Shown here in pieces: positions 1 to 11,639 of a stretch of DNA of 64,000 nucleotides (its first letter is position 1; the number at the start of each line of letters is the position of its first letter). The notes under the pieces are model-generated. The model was not told the origin of the DNA. It saw only the letters and a list, made by a program, of their open reading frames with translations, and ran no database searches. This stretch comes from Anastatus disparis (taxonomy: Eukaryota > Arthropoda > Insecta > Hymenoptera > Eupelmidae). The stretch spans positions 2,243,001 through 2,307,000 of the forward strand of contig JAFFSR010000307.1 in the NCBI GenBank assembly GCA_017163975.1, in the 5' to 3' direction. A program made the translations under genes and the position numbers.

Positions 1-357
1 CATTTCAATTATGCATTTTAATAAAAATTTAACTATTTTTGACTAAAATTTATAGAAGAGACACATTCTTAACATTCTAAAGAATCTATTGCAATGTTAA
101 AAGACAGAATAAAAGTGAAAATAAAGACAAAAACTGCATAATACGATTATTCATAACCACATTGAAAAGTTAATCGTATTAAGCAATTTTGCCTTTATTT
201 TTACCCTTACATTGTCTTTTAACGTTGCAATAAATTCTTTGGCATGTTAAGAATGTGCCTCTCCTACGAATTTCAGTCATGAATAGTTAAATTATTATTA
301 AAATTCATAATTTCAATGTAGATAAGGTAGAACTCTATGTCGGTATGAGGATTCCCC
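1..357. mobile_element. TTAA-flanked MITE, family 1, copy a (cut by window start)
   Basis: The right end reads CGGTATGAGGATTCCCC and is followed by TTAA at 358-361. The body carries long inverted segments around an AT-rich centre. The same unit recurs at 42547-42943, 47894-48285 and 56246-56650, always between TTAA sites, with termini of the type GGGGAATCCTCATACCGAC and GCCGGTATGAGGACACCCC. TTAA target duplication suggests mobilisation by a piggyBac-like or Kolobok-like transposase. No coding capacity is visible. Confidence 0.85.
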
Positions 358-361
358 TTAA

Positions 362-1036
362 CCCATAACAAACAATTTGATTTTTTATTTATCTAGATAA
401 ACTTATTAGAACCGGAGATATTTTTAATTGAGTGCAAATAGTTGGTGCAACGTCGAGGCGCCCGGACAAATTCAACTATAACTCAGCTTCTAATGAATAT
501 TTTTCATCGGCTGAGGTCTTATTGTAAAGGTACAAGTGTATCCTACATTTACATGTGATAAAAAACCACTTTTATTAATATAGAAACAAGCGGGAACCGA
601 AAAATGTCGATATTTTTGCTGTTTTTTTGTTAGTCTATTTGTTTATAAAAGTATAAATGAATGTTCCAGGTCAAAAACTCACTTGAAAATTACATGTAAC
701 GATGGGGTCTTACTTCTAGATTAATACCCATTTTGATTTTTGAAAAAATATTGAATATAATTGAAGTTATCGACATTTTAACGATCGCTCGCGCCATGGC
801 GATGCGTTGGTGCGCGGCATCCGCCGAGCAGCCGTCATCGATGGCTAAGTGAGGCATCTCTCAGAGATTACTTTTACCTGTTCTAAATTGTCATACACTA
901 ATTTTGAGAGTGAATTTTCGACAAGTTAGTAACTTTTTTAATTATCAGCACATTTGTTTTTTAAATAGTCTACAAAACGTCTAATAATAAATACAACGAT
1001 ATAATCCACGATTAATCGTAATATTTAAAAATTTGT
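362..1036. other. AT-rich intergenic stretch, no gene seen
   Basis: No coding sequence is recognised. A short GC-richer patch at about 781-850 contains only an 18-codon ORF and has no recognisable homology; it could be an eroded exon or repeat remnant. Confidence 0.4.
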
Positions 1037-1252
1037 ATTAATAAGGCAGCAATCAAGCTTGATCCAACTTTGTTCGGTTTTGTTGAAGGAGATAGAAATT
1101 CGAAAATACAAAAATGTACAACTCTGCTACCTCCGACTGATGAATTATTGCCGCCTTGCAATTGTAAAGTTTGCAGCACAAAAGCATGCCCTTGTAATAA
1201 AAAAGGTTTACAATTCTTCATTCTGTGCGTGCATGAAAAACAAGTCTTGTAA
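1037..1252 (+). pseudogene. Cys-rich tail remnant of a transposon-type protein
   Basis: An open stretch of about 70 codons holds the segment LPPTDELLPPCNCKVCSTKA followed by CPCNKKGLQF and a further Cys. This spacing of CxC, C, CxC and a final Cys resembles the C-terminal Cys-rich tail of a protein repeated many times in arthropod genomes and usually treated as transposon-derived. Only the tail is present, and no start or upstream domain is found. The assignment rests on remembered motif spacing, so it is tentative. Confidence 0.4.
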
Positions 1253-1495
1253 AAATCCAACAAACAATGAAAAAAACATTTGAATATTATTTAAGTATAC
1301 AAATGTCTATATATATACTTATTGATCAAGGAAAATCTTGAATTTATAATTGATAGATAGATTTTACGATATCATAATCTCATTGCTTTGGTGAAAACGT
1401 CCGTCACAGTGCGGCATGTACATTATTGTAGCCAGAAAAAATGGCATTTCCTTACTCTAGAGAAAAATCCGTTACAGTACGTATGTATGAATGAT
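1253..1495. other. AT-rich spacer
   Basis: Nothing recognisable. It ends at the T-run that marks the 3' end of the R1-like LINE lying on the minus strand. Confidence 0.4.
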
Positions 1496-1699
1496 TTTTT
1501 TTTTTGGTGGTCAAAAAACGGGTAAATCTACTATCAGACCTATAGCGGCATAGGCTATGACCAAGTCACTTCAGCCGCAGTGTATACCACTGGTGTGATG
1601 GATTCCTGATGCCCCAGTAGCTTGGAGGCAGAAAGACGTCTTATAGACTTGCATTCACTCTTCGAGCATCCACAGACAGGGACCGTTTAAATCCCCTTG

Positions 1700-2400
1700 A
1701 CTCTGGCCGCGGAACGAGAACAAGAAAATGTTCTCGTTAAACGAACGGGGATCCGTAACATCCACCGAACTCATCCGCAACGTGGGACTGCGTTAGCATT
1801 ACTTTACGTTGGGAATCTGGTCTATAGTCATTCGTTTTGTCCGTCCGTCTAACAACCAGGCTCTGTCCATTCATATGTCTATTCATGCATGCATCCTTTA
1901 ATCTTTTTCCACACACTCTTCTCCATTCACTCGTAGCTCGGTTACGCGGGGTCGCTGGGCCCAAGGACTTTACAGCCCCTCTGTGTCAACGCACATCACA
2001 TTTCAGGCATTCTTCTAATCTCACAGCTTACCATTCACTCAGCTCGGGTATGTAGGTTTGCTAGGCCCAAGGACTTTTTAGTTTTCCTGCGTAAGCACAC
2101 ATAACTTTACAGAATTCCTTCCATTCTTCCAACTTACCATTCACTTAGCTCGGGTACGTGAGGTCGCTAAACCCAAAGACATTTCTGTCTCCCTGCGCGT
2201 ATCAAGCTCGGGTACGTGGGATCGCTAGGCCTAAAGACTCTATAGTTTCCCTGCCATAGCACACTTCACCGTTCAGACGTCTAACCATTCGTACAACTTA
2301 CCATTCGCTCAGCTCGGATACGTGGGGTCACTAGGCCCAAAGACGTTTTCGTCTTCCTGCGTGTTTGAATTACACATTTTCTCATCATACTCAGCATCCT
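1700..2400 (-). repeat. Tandem repeats in the LINE 3' untranslated region
   Basis: At least five diverged units of very roughly 70-130 bp carry the core AGCTCGGGTACGTGGGGTCG (variable) followed by CTAGGCCCAAAGAC and a short tail with CCTGCG. They lie between the RT C-terminus and the A-tail, so they belong to the LINE 3' UTR. Confidence 0.75.
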
Positions 2401-2540
2401 TTCTCTTTCTTTCCTCTAAGAACGATCCCGACAAAGGCCGACACCGCTGTCTAGTTTTCTTCGTTCTCTAGCATCCTGTCAATAATGTTGTCTGGCGTAA
2501 AGTCCCCTGTCCATCTTTTCAAGATCCGTCTGTCGGCATT

Positions 2541-4440
2541 CTAACGCGAGCACTCAAAGAATATATGTTCTGCTTTGTCTCTGTCGTGTCCACAGTAGGT
2601 ACAGCCCGCATACTGTGTCCGGTCAGAAATTGGGTCCCGTATCAGTCGTCTTATCCACGTGCCCGTGCTGTCCCTTATCCATCGTTCGTTCCATAGCTTG
2701 ATGGTCCGTTCTTTTTCGCGAACTGCCGCCTCTGTCCGTCCTATGTCGATGCTTTTTTTATAGAACCTCTTGCGCTCTTGCGCAAGCAGGCCTATGGGGA
2801 TGACGCCCGTGACAATCATCACAGCCTCTGCGGAGACCGTTTGGTAAGCGCATGCCACCGGTAGCGTTTCCTATCTCTGTACTTTCATCAGTTGTTTTCT
2901 GTATCCTCGAACACGGAGCGCGTCGGCCCATATTTCCTACATGTACAACATGATCGAGTGAGTCGTCGACATCAGTAACCGTTTCTTGCTTGTTCTTTGT
3001 CTGTACACATTTGCCATAAGCTGGCCTAGTGAAAAGGTCAATTTTTTCGTCCTTTTGGCCACTCTCTGTATGTGTGGCCCGAAGGTTAGCCTAGTATCTA
3101 GGGTTACCCCACGATACCTCAGGCTTTCTACACTCTCTGTGCTTTCAGTATTGACTATCATTCGGATTAGCGTAGGTATGCGCCTCCCTGTCAGTAGCAT
3201 CAGTTCCATCTTATTCAGTGCCAGCGTCAGTCCATGTTTCATCATCCATCGACTGACCTGTCTCACTACCATGTTCAACATCAGCTGTGCCAATCCCGGA
3301 GTCCTCTGGAGATCACCACTGCTACGTCGTCAGCGTAAGCGATAAGTGACACGCCTTTTGGCATCTTTAGTCTCAGCAAGCTGTCGTAGTCTACGTTCCA
3401 AAAGTCTGGTCCCAGAACGGAACCCTGTGCCATCCCCGCGGTTATCGTTCTGATGTCCAGTCCTTTTGTCGTTTTATACGTTATACATCTATTACGCAAG
3501 TAGTCCTCCACCACCCTCATCAAGTAGTCCAGCTCCCCGAAAGACCTATAGGCCTCGAGGATATCGGAGCACCTGGCACTGTTAAAGGCGTTATCAGAGT
3601 AGCGAGTAAGACTATGGGTATCGATCCTCGGTTCACCTATGCTATGTTTCTGGAAGGCTCAAGAACTTTCCGGATGGTGTCTAACGTTGATCAACCCTTG
3701 CGGAATCCGTACTGATTGTCTGTAAGCCCCACTGCCCTGTCCGCTACGTCCGACAGGGACGTAGCGGACAGTCTCCCTTTCAGTAAAAGTTCATACACCT
3801 TTCCTGCTGTGTCTAAAAGGCACAACGGCCTTTAGGAATTTTGCACATCCGGCTCTCCCTCTCCTTAATACAGAAGAACCAGCATGGCCTTCTTTCAAGG
3901 CGTGCTGAAGGTTCTTGTCTGTAAACATCCGCTATACATGTCCAGAAGCAGCTCCAGCCTGCCGATAGCGACATGTCAAAGAATCTCCCCTGGAATGCCG
4001 TCCAATCCTGGCGCCTTTCCGGGTTTCAGAAAGGCGGTTGCTACCAGCAGTTTCGCAGTCGTGAACTCCAGAACGGCTTGGCGTCCATAGTCAACTGGTC
4101 CCTCCATCACCGGGTGGTTTTAGAACAGCTTGTCTACTATCGTCGCCATTGACTGTCCGTTCCTGTGTTTAGAAGGACCGAAAGCTCCGAGTTTCTGAGT
4201 TACTAGTTTATAACTCAGACCCGAGGGGTCCTGGTTCACCTCTTCGCACAGCTGTCTCCAGCATCGCTTCTTACTATACTTTATAGCGTTCGTCAAGATT
4301 TTCCGATCGTCTTTGTACGTTTTTTAAAGCGTCGTTACTTCATCGTGTTTCTTTTTTCGCGCTCTGTACAGTCTCCGTTTGTGTCCTATACACGCCTTCC
4401 GCAAGTGGCTAATCTTGTCCGTCCACCAGTAAGCTGATGT
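2541..4440 (-). pseudogene. R1-like ORF2: reverse transcriptase and C-terminal zinc motif, broken
   Basis: Minus-strand translation gives, in order: a linker with YWWTDKISHLRKACIGHKRR (about 4430-4370), the RT segment with KPGKAPGLDGIPGEIL (about 4030-3980), LCLLDTAGKVYELLLKGR, TDNQYGFRKG, then GMAQGSVLGPDFWNVDY and the catalytic YADD box (about 3330-3440). The thumb region follows at 2937-3293. A C-terminal CTYCGHDRDKAEHIFFEC motif (near 2545-2605) matches the zinc-binding tail of R1-clade ORF2. The order is collinear with an R1 RT, but several frameshifts and stops break it. RT would make cDNA by target-primed reverse transcription; this copy cannot. Confidence 0.88.
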
Positions 4441-4494
4441 TTTGTTACGTCTTGATCCGGAGCCCAGCACATGAGCACATCCCGTGAGCCCAGC

Positions 4495-5165
4495 CTACTT
4501 ACAGAGATAGCACGTCGCGTTTTGGTTAGTGCAGGCCCTACTAACATGTCCCGGCAGGCTGCATTTACGACACAGCCTGCTTCTGTTTGTACCTTTACAG
4601 TCCCGTCGCTTGTGTTCGAAACCGAAACACCTGTAGCATCTCGGTACCATCAGTCCTGTCCGTATACGGCAGTCCGTCCATGCGATTTTATTTCGGCTCT
4701 TCCAAAATGCACTGCGCTCTCCTCCACACTGCAGACGGCTATACAAACGTTCTGTTTGTTGGGACCGAAGATATGCGGCTTCAGATCCTGCACTGTCCCT
4801 GTCTCACGTCTTATGGCGTCCGTTATGTCCCGTACCTCTGTGACGTAGTCCAGATCAAGGATCACAATCTGCACCTTTGGCGTCAAGTCCCGTACAGTCC
4901 CGTTATCCCCTAGTGCCTTCTTGATCTGTTGTTCAAAGTGCAGTCGGTCTTCTGTCTTACATCGTATTTTTAGCAACATCCCGTCATCTCTTGTCTTACA
5001 GCAGCCCTGTACTTGTGCTTTGGTTGCGTCATCTCTTGTCTTACGGCAGCCTCGTACTTTGCTTTGGTTGCATCGGGGTTAACGTCCTGTTTTAGTTTCC
5101 GTAAGGCGTCTGTGTACAAAGTACCCGCAGGCAGCCCTATATCGCTGATCTGGACAACGGATTAT
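4495..5165 (-). pseudogene. R1-like ORF1 (gag-like protein with CCHC knuckles), fragment
   Basis: Minus-strand frames give a leader rich in charged residues, a segment with LTPKVQIVILDLDYVTEV, and then zinc knuckles: CYRCFGFEHKRRDC, CRKCSLPGHVSRAC and a third beginning CYLCK. This order is usual for ORF1 of R1-clade LINEs, a nucleic-acid-binding coat protein. The N-terminus is missing beyond about 5165, and at least one frameshift lies near 4975. The third knuckle is cut where the endonuclease domain should follow. Confidence 0.82.
4983..5072 (-). repeat. 45-bp in-frame duplication in LINE ORF1
   Basis: GTCATCTCTTGTCTTAC starts at 4983 and again at 5028. The 45-bp period is exactly 15 codons, so the duplication keeps the frame. 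The two units differ by a few bases. Confidence 0.8.
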
Positions 5166-5453
5166 TGTATTGTCATTGGAGATCAAGGTCTATGCCAAAT
5201 TTTAGAAATTTCTATTGACAAAAAGTGCCTTAAATCGAGCGTGCAAGATTTGATTACAGACAGGCAAACATACGTGAAAGCGAGCTTAAGAAAAGCGTGT
5301 GCAAAAATACTATATTTCAATAAAAATTATTATTTTGAAAAAATTTTGAAATTTCATCAAAGTTTTAAAATATTTGCTTCACTAGTATTAAAATTTAAAC
5401 ATATTCGAATTCAACATTACTTTTGAGGAGATGTAAAATGGACACTACACCTG
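5166..5453. other. AT-rich spacer
   Basis: No gene or known repeat recognised. The string GAGGAGATGTAAAATG near 5425 resembles the terminus of the TTAA foldback at 52841, which may hint at a decayed relative. Confidence 0.3.
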
Positions 5454-5748
5454 TACTCATAAACATTGCCTATCTTTTCATTTCATTGCAAAATTTCAGG
5501 AAAATAAATACATTAGCTTTTGGTATACATCGTGAACATTATTCAGTTAAGTTTTTAATAACTTAGGGTTTCTGGCATAAAATCAAAAAATTTTAATTTT
5601 TGATATTGAAACTCAAAGTTATTGAAAACTAATGAATGAATTTATTCAAAAGTTTAACTGAATAATGTTAATGGTACATACTAAAAGATAATGTATTTAT
5701 TTTCCTGAAATATAGCAATAAAATAAAAAGATAGACAATATTTGAGTA
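5454..5748. repeat. Foldback element
   Basis: The arm beginning ACTCATAAACATTGCCTATC is mirrored by the arm ending GATAGACAATATTTGAGT. Both arms contain a shared GAAAATAAATACATT block and pair around an AT-rich centre. No ORF is present. The target duplication is not clear. Confidence 0.65.
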
Positions 5749-5799
5749 CTGATGATGGAACTTTTCGATGACCGTACCCGTCCCGTCCCCGTTCGATTC

Positions 5800-6402
5800 T
5801 ATGACGCAGTGTCATATCTAGACTACCTCATGTTCCCTGAGAAGTTCGATAGTAAACGTACGACGCCTTTCTATTGAATTTAATAATAATGCTTGTCCTT
5901 ATTGAAAATAATAACGTCTTTCTAAGACGTCTTTGGTCGTGTCTTAGATTGGAACAAAAAAAATACGTCATTTTTCCAATGTTGAGAAAAGCTATTTAAC
6001 AAATGAAGTCTTCTTATTATTTCAAAAAAGTATTTTTTAAATAAAAATAACGTATTTTCCTACGAATTTTTATTTAAAAAAATACGTCTTTGAAATTATA
6101 AAAAGATGTCATTTGTTAAATAGCTTTTCTAAACATTAGAAAAATGACGTCTTTTTTTGTTCCAATCTAAGACACGACCAAAGACGTCGTTTTCTCCAAA
6201 CTTAGGAAAAAAAATGTCATTTTTCATGAATTATGTCATTGGAAAATGACTTTACATGATAATCATTTCCCGTTAAAAGGAAAAAATAAAAACGAGGTAA
6301 ACCTCGTAGTTACAACTCTTCGAAAAACAAAGAGCATTTGCGACTAAGCCAAGATCATTCTGGCCTTATATATCTGCATCTTCGAAATTTGCATCAAGGA
6401 TC
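5800..6402. repeat. Dispersed repeat C1, copy 1 (left part)
   Basis: This palindromic AT-rich unit contains repeated GACGTC-type and AAAATACGTC motifs. It is homologous, in opposite orientation, to about 48640-49320: shared landmarks are TCATGTTCCCTGAGAAG near 5830, the inner inverted repeats, and GGCCTTATATATCTGC near 6363. The match stops at 6402 and resumes at about 46361, because the LTR retrotransposon inserted here. This gives an independent check on the retrotransposon borders. Confidence 0.75.
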
Positions 6403-6406
6403 AGAA

Positions 6407-6572
6407 TGTAGGCAGGCTACATATATACGCATTAGCGCGCAAGCGCAGTCAGGAGAGAGGGAGAAAGAAGGAGAGACCTGTAAGAGCAAGCATGGAAGGC
6501 GGCCAAGCCGCGATAGTCAGTCATGTGTCATGCTTGCTATACACTCGAGAGTCGAGAGTTCGTCAATACAAT
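6407..6572 (+). repeat. Truncated 5' LTR
   Basis: It matches the 3' LTR from its first base (46062) to about 46224, sharing GTAGGCAGGCTACATAT, GCGCAAGCGCAGTCA, GACCTGTAAGAGCAAGCA and GGAAGGCGGCCAAGC. At about 6572 it passes directly into integrase coding sequence, so roughly the last 130 bp of the LTR and all upstream internal sequence have been deleted. Divergence between the two LTRs suggests an old insertion. Confidence 0.85.
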
Positions 6573-6859
6573 GGCGTAGAGAGGAGTACCCTCTGTACTG
6601 TGACATTCATGAAAACGTAATAAGACCCTACGTACCGGTATCTCTTCAAAGAGAAGTATTTGATATTTATCACTCTCGTGCACACCCCAGTGCTAATGTC
6701 ACAGACAAACTCATAACGAAAAAATACGTATGGCCTAACATATCAAAAGATGTTTGAACTTGGTGCAAGGAATGCATAAGGTGTCAAATCTTAAAAGTAA
6801 CCAGGCACAATAAATTCCTACCAAAACTATTTCGTCCTATTTCGTAGTTTCAAATAACA
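6573..6859 (+). pseudogene. Integrase zinc-binding domain (Ty3/gypsy pol), piece 1
   Basis: The frame shows HENVIRPYVPVSLQREVFD, then the HHCC zinc-binding motif: His in YHSRAHPS, later CKECIRC, with WPNISKDV between them. A VTRH motif follows, typical of the linker before the catalytic core of insect gypsy-type integrases. TGA at 6755-6757 interrupts the frame between KDV and the CxxC pair. The sequence breaks at 6860 where element A is inserted and resumes at 15943. Confidence 0.88.
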
Positions 6860-6889
6860 GGTTTTCTCACGTCTATTACGCTGGCACAG

Positions 6890-9600
6890 CCGCTAGACAA
6901 CGCCACTATCTAACCATTACCATATTTTGTTGCTAATTTGTTGCTAATTTGTTACGCAAAAATCAATTTTGTTGCTCTAGCCGTTCCCGAGAAACACGGG
7001 CCGTGCTAGCGTAAGTCTTACGCTAGCAAGGCCACTGCTGTAACTCTTATTCTAATTAAAATATTTTAACTATTCGAACGGCATAATTTGTTGCTAATTT
7101 GTTGCTAAAAGATGATATTTTCCAAAATTCAAAAACAATAGTATTTGACCCTAATACCGACATCAGGCCCAGTTGAATTTCAAGAAATCAGTTATTTTTC
7201 AGGGTATGACTAAAACTAAAGAGTAATAATTTGTTGCTAATTTGTTGCTGATGATTCCACCTTGAAACAATTTTTTTGCTCCAGCCGTTCCCGAGAAACA
7301 CGAGCCGTGCTAGCGTAAGTCTTACGCTAGCAAGGCCACTGCTGTAACTCTGGTTCTAATTGAGATATTTTAAAGATTCGAATAGCATAATTTGTTGCTA
7401 ATTTGTTGCTGAAAGATAATATTTTCCAAAATTCGATAACAATTGTATTTGACCCTAATACCGACATCAGGCTCAGTTGAATTTCAAGAAATCAGTTATT
7501 TTTCAGAGTATGACTAAAACTGATGAGTAATAATTTGTTGCTGATTTGTTGCTGAAAGATGATGTTTTCCAAAATTCGAAAACAATTGTATTTGACCCTA
7601 ATACCGACATCAGGCCCAGTTGAATTTCAAGAAATCAGTTATTTTTCAGGGTATGACTAAAACTAAAGAGTAATAATTTGTTGCTAATTTGTTGCTGATG
7701 ATTCCACCTTGAAACAATTTTTTTGCTCCAGCCGTTCCCGAGAAACACGAGCCGTGCTAGCGTAAGTCTTACGCTAGCAAGGCCACTGCTGTAACTCTGG
7801 TTCTAATTGAGATATTTTAAAGATTCGAACAGCATAATTTGTTGCTAATTTGTTGCTGAAAGATAATATTTTCCAAAATTCGAAAACAATTGTATTTGAC
7901 CCTAATACCGACATCAGGCCCAGTTGAATTTCAAGAAATCAGTTATTTTTCAGAGTATGTTTAAAACTGATGAGTAACAATTTGTTGCTAATTTGTTGCT
8001 GATAATTCTACCTTAAAACAATTTTTTTGCTGCAGCCGTTCTCGAGAAACACGGGCCCTGCTAACGTAAGTCTTACGCTAGCAAGGCCACTGCTGTAACT
8101 CTGGTTCTAATTAAGATATTTTAAAGATTCAAACGGCATGATTTATTGCTATTTTGTTGCTAATAGATGATATTTTCCAAAATTCGAAAACAATAGTATT
8201 TGACCCTGATACCGACATGAGGCCTAGTTGAATTTCAAGAAATCAGTTATTTTTCAGAGTATGACTTAAACTAATGAGTAATAATTTGATGCTAATTTGT
8301 TGCTGATAGTTCCACCTTAAAACCATTTTTTGGCTCCAGCCGTTCCCGAGAAACACGGGCCCTGCTAGCGTAAGTATTACGCTAGCAAGGCTACTGCTGT
8401 AACTCTTGTTCTAATTAAGATATTTTAACTATTCGAACGGCATAATTTGTTGCTAATTTGTTGCTGAAAGATGATGTTTTCCAAAATTCGAAAACAATAG
8501 AATTTGACCCTAATACAGACATCAGGCCCAGTTGAATTTTAAGAAATCAGTTATTTTTCAGAGTATAACTAAAACTGATGAGTAATAATTTGCTGCTAAT
8601 TTGTTGCTAAAAGATGATGTTTTCCAAAATTCGAACACAATAGTATTTGACCACAATACCGACATCAGGCCCAGTTGAATTTTAAGAAATCAGTTATTTT
8701 TCAGAGTATGACTAAAACTTATGGGTAATAATTTGTTTCTAATTTGTTGCTGATAATTCCACCTTGAAACAATTTCTTTGCTCCAGCCGTTCCCGAGAAA
8801 CACGGGCCCTGCTAGCGTAAGTCTTACGCTAGCAAGGCTACTGCTGTAACTCTTGTTCTAATTAAGATATTTTAACTATTCGAACGGCATAATTTGTTGC
8901 TAATTTGTTGCTGAAAGATGATGTTTTCCAAAATTCGAAAACAACAGTATTTGACCCTAATACCGACATCAGGCCCAGTTGAATTTCAAGAAATCAGTTA
9001 TTTTTCAGAGTATGACTAAAACTGATGAGTAATAATTTGCTGCTAATTTGTTGCTAAAAGATGATGTTTTTCAAAATTCGAACACAATAGTATTTGACCA
9101 CAATACCGACATCAGGCCCAGTTGAATTTTAAGAAATCAGTTATTTTTCAGAGTATGACTAAAACTGATGAGTAATAATTTGTTGCTGATAATTTCACCT
9201 TGAAACATTTTTTTTCCTCCAGCCGTTCCCGAGAAACACGGGCCCTGCTAGCGTAAGTCTTACGCTAGCAAGGCTACTGCTGTAACTCTGGTTCTAATTA
9301 AGATATTTTAATGATTTGAACGGCATAATTTGTTGCTGAAAGATGATATTTTCCAAAATTCGAAAACAATAGTATTTGACCCTAATACCGACATCAGGCC
9401 CAGTTGAATTTTAAGAAATCAAGCATTTTTCAGAGTATGACTAAAACTGATGAGTAATAATTTGTTGCTAATTTGTTGCTGATGATTCCACCTTGAAACA
9501 ATTTTTTTGCTCCAGCCGAGAAACACGGGCCGTGCTAGCGTAAGTCTTACGCTAGCAAGGCCACTGCTGTAACTCTGGTTCTAATTAAGATATTTTTCCG
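6890..9600. repeat. Left subterminal repeat array of element A
   Basis: Units alternate. One contains the 23-bp palindrome with arms GCTAGCGTAAG / CTTACGCTAGC around a single central base, preceded by GCCGTTCCCGAGAAACACGG. The other contains TTGACCCTAATACCGACATC, GAATTTCAAGAAATCAGTTA and paired TTTGTTGCTAA strings. Eight palindrome copies occur (near 7005, 7307, 7758, 8060, 8360, 8810, 9247, 9535), spaced about 290-450 bp. Confidence 0.9.
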
Positions 9601-9665
9601 CATTCTAACCTCAAAATCGCAACTTCTTTTCTCATTTTCGGCTCTCATGCGGAAAAAAATCATTA

Positions 9666-9734
9666 TTAACCTCTGGTGTAAAGGCTGTTTTACGAAACTC
9701 GTTACGTAAATCCAGCCTTTCCACCCCAGGTTAA
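9666..9734. repeat. Short TTAA-bounded hairpin
   Basis: TTAACCTCTGGTGTAAAGG is mirrored by CCTTTCCACCCCAGGTTAA around a short loop. TTAA at both ends makes it a possible miniature TTAA element. Confidence 0.5.
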
Positions 9735-11520
9735 TTATGTACTATTATAGCACTGCGTGAGCTAAATCCGCGTTTTCTACACCATTTAGCTGGAGCTAAG
9801 TACAACTTTTTTGAACTGTGTAAAAAAGTACTACTGTAATATATTTCACACCCTATTATGCTGTTCGAAAAAGTAATCATATCGAAATCACGCGTCACAA
9901 TCACTCTTTGTACGTTTATTAATACGTAGAAATATCTTTTCACTTATAATAACACGTAGACAATTAACCAAAAAATATAAATACCTCAATAAAGAATTAA
10001 AAGCATCAAGAAAACGAAAACTATAGTTTATAAATTCTTATTGTGCCGTGAGTTGTCGAAATATATAAAACCTCTGTGAGCGCGCATGCGTGTACAGTGT
10101 ATACAGCCTAACGATGAGAAAGAGAGAGATGCATATATGAAAAATGAACTAGATGTTTCGCTTTGTCTGACTTATGTATACATAAATCTGAATAATCGGC
10201 AAGATTTTGTTAGCATATTGTATTTAATTATTAATAAAATATCAGTGATATTAATAATTATCAATATAATTTCACACTCTAAAAATGCTTTTGAAATCGT
10301 TTTTACTTTTCTTATTTGTTTGTGAAGGGTTTAGTTTTGATAATGTATATAATTTTCATTTTTTTCGAATTATCGTTCGTAGAGTGCATAGTTTTGTTGA
10401 TATATAGCGTTCGTTTTTATTTACGAATTATCATTCGTGGAGCGTATAGATTTCGTTGAAATTCATTTCCTATAGTATAGATTACGTGTGGTGGATTTAT
10501 CTCACACGTGCTATAAAATAATATACGATTTGTATGCTCGAAGTGGTCCTCTCACATGACGTGCTTAGCACCCTCGCTGCGCTCGGGTGCTAAGTGCGCG
10601 TTGTGTTAAAAAAGACCACTTAGAGCACGTGTATCGTAATGTACTATTAACGATTCGAACGGCATAATTTGTTGATGAAAGATAACATTTTCCGAAATTC
10701 GAAAACAATAGTATTTGAATCAAGTTTTGTTTATTTCTGCCGCCCAGTATTTGCTGCACGAGCGAGAGGGGTACTACTGGCTGGCAGCGGCAGGAATGAA
10801 TAGCAGATGCACTAGTTTTTTTATTTATAAGAGAAAGAGAGAGAGAAAGAGTTAGAGTTAGAAAAAAGAGGGTCTCGCAAAGCGCGCCCGAGATTGACTG
10901 CGGTTCGAGTAACAAATTCGCCCCGTATTAATCCTTCTTACTCCCAAATGGCGTGGATGATTCTATGTCGTTGTAGCAGGTATGAGGGACTATCAAATTA
11001 TAAATGTGCAAATTCGCTATCCTTCTTTCTTTTGATTTGAATTTGAATAAACGTATGGTAACAGTGTAGACGCGGATCGTCTGCGGAACCGTCATTGATG
11101 TGTCACAAATTTGACAAGCTGACCACGCATATCACGCACATTTTATAATTAATGTTTTTTTTCACTGTCTCACTTTCACTATAATAATAATTTTGTTGTT
11201 ATTTGTACTAATTTTTTTTCATTATTTGCACTAATTTTTTTGTATGAATAATCAATTTTTTAAAGGACAAAATGTGAAAAGAAAAAACAAAACACGCCGA
11301 TTAAACTAACCAATTTTACGACTTCGACGATCGCTTCAGAGCTAATTACTACCTTGTAGTGTGACGTATAGATGACTCCATACGTCACCATGTGAGGTAT
11401 GGAATCATCTATATTTTTTAATGTGAAGTATAGCAAACTGAATATAGTTGTGCTACGAATTAAAATGTATGTAACCTCAATACCCATTTAACTAGCTTTG
11501 CACATACAACGCCGAATACC
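9735..11520. other. Interior of element A, no gene seen
   Basis: AT-rich. It contains a hairpin CTTAGCACCC...GGGTGCTAAG with a TCGCTGCGCTC loop (about 10566-10596), a partial array unit (10640-10720), and TTTCTGCCGCCCAGTATTTG (about 10735), which recurs inverted near 14795 and marks the inner edge of the inverted ends. The ORFs here are short and lack recognisable motifs. Confidence 0.45.
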
Positions 11521-11529
11521 TGATACGAC

Positions 11530-11530
<1 letters not shown>

Positions 11531-11581
<51 letters not shown>

Positions 11582-11627
11582 AAGATATATCGCCTACGCC
11601 GCCGCTGTCGCCGCCGCCGCCGCCGTG
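11531..11627. repeat. (TA)n microsatellite followed by a (GCC)n-like tract
   Basis: TA repeats at 11531-11578 are followed after a short gap by CCGCCG-type triplets (about 11593-11627). Confidence 0.85.
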
Positions 11628-11639
11628 TATAAGATTTTT

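Larger units (their letters stand above)
1496..5165 (-). mobile_element. R1-clade non-LTR retrotransposon, 5'-truncated and internally deleted
   Basis: Read on the minus strand, the element runs from a partial ORF1 (gag-like with CCHC knuckles) into the reverse transcriptase of ORF2, then a C-terminal zinc-binding motif, a repeat-bearing 3' untranslated region and a terminal A-tail (T-run at about 1496-1507 on the plus strand). The apurinic endonuclease domain expected between ORF1 and RT is missing: knuckles end near 4495 and RT-flanking sequence starts by about 4440. The region is noticeably less AT-rich than its surroundings. Many frameshifts show the copy is dead. R1 elements classically insert in 28S rDNA, but no rDNA flank is seen here, so it is either an R1-like relative or a dispersed copy. 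Confidence 0.85.

Noticed and set aside
781..850. GC-rich patch as an exon
   Set aside because: Only 18 codons open, no splice context or homology that I can support.
10566..10596. GC-rich hairpin as a bacterial-type terminator
   Set aside because: It lies inside a eukaryotic transposon, and similar CGAGCG/CGCTCG strings occur elsewhere in repeats here.
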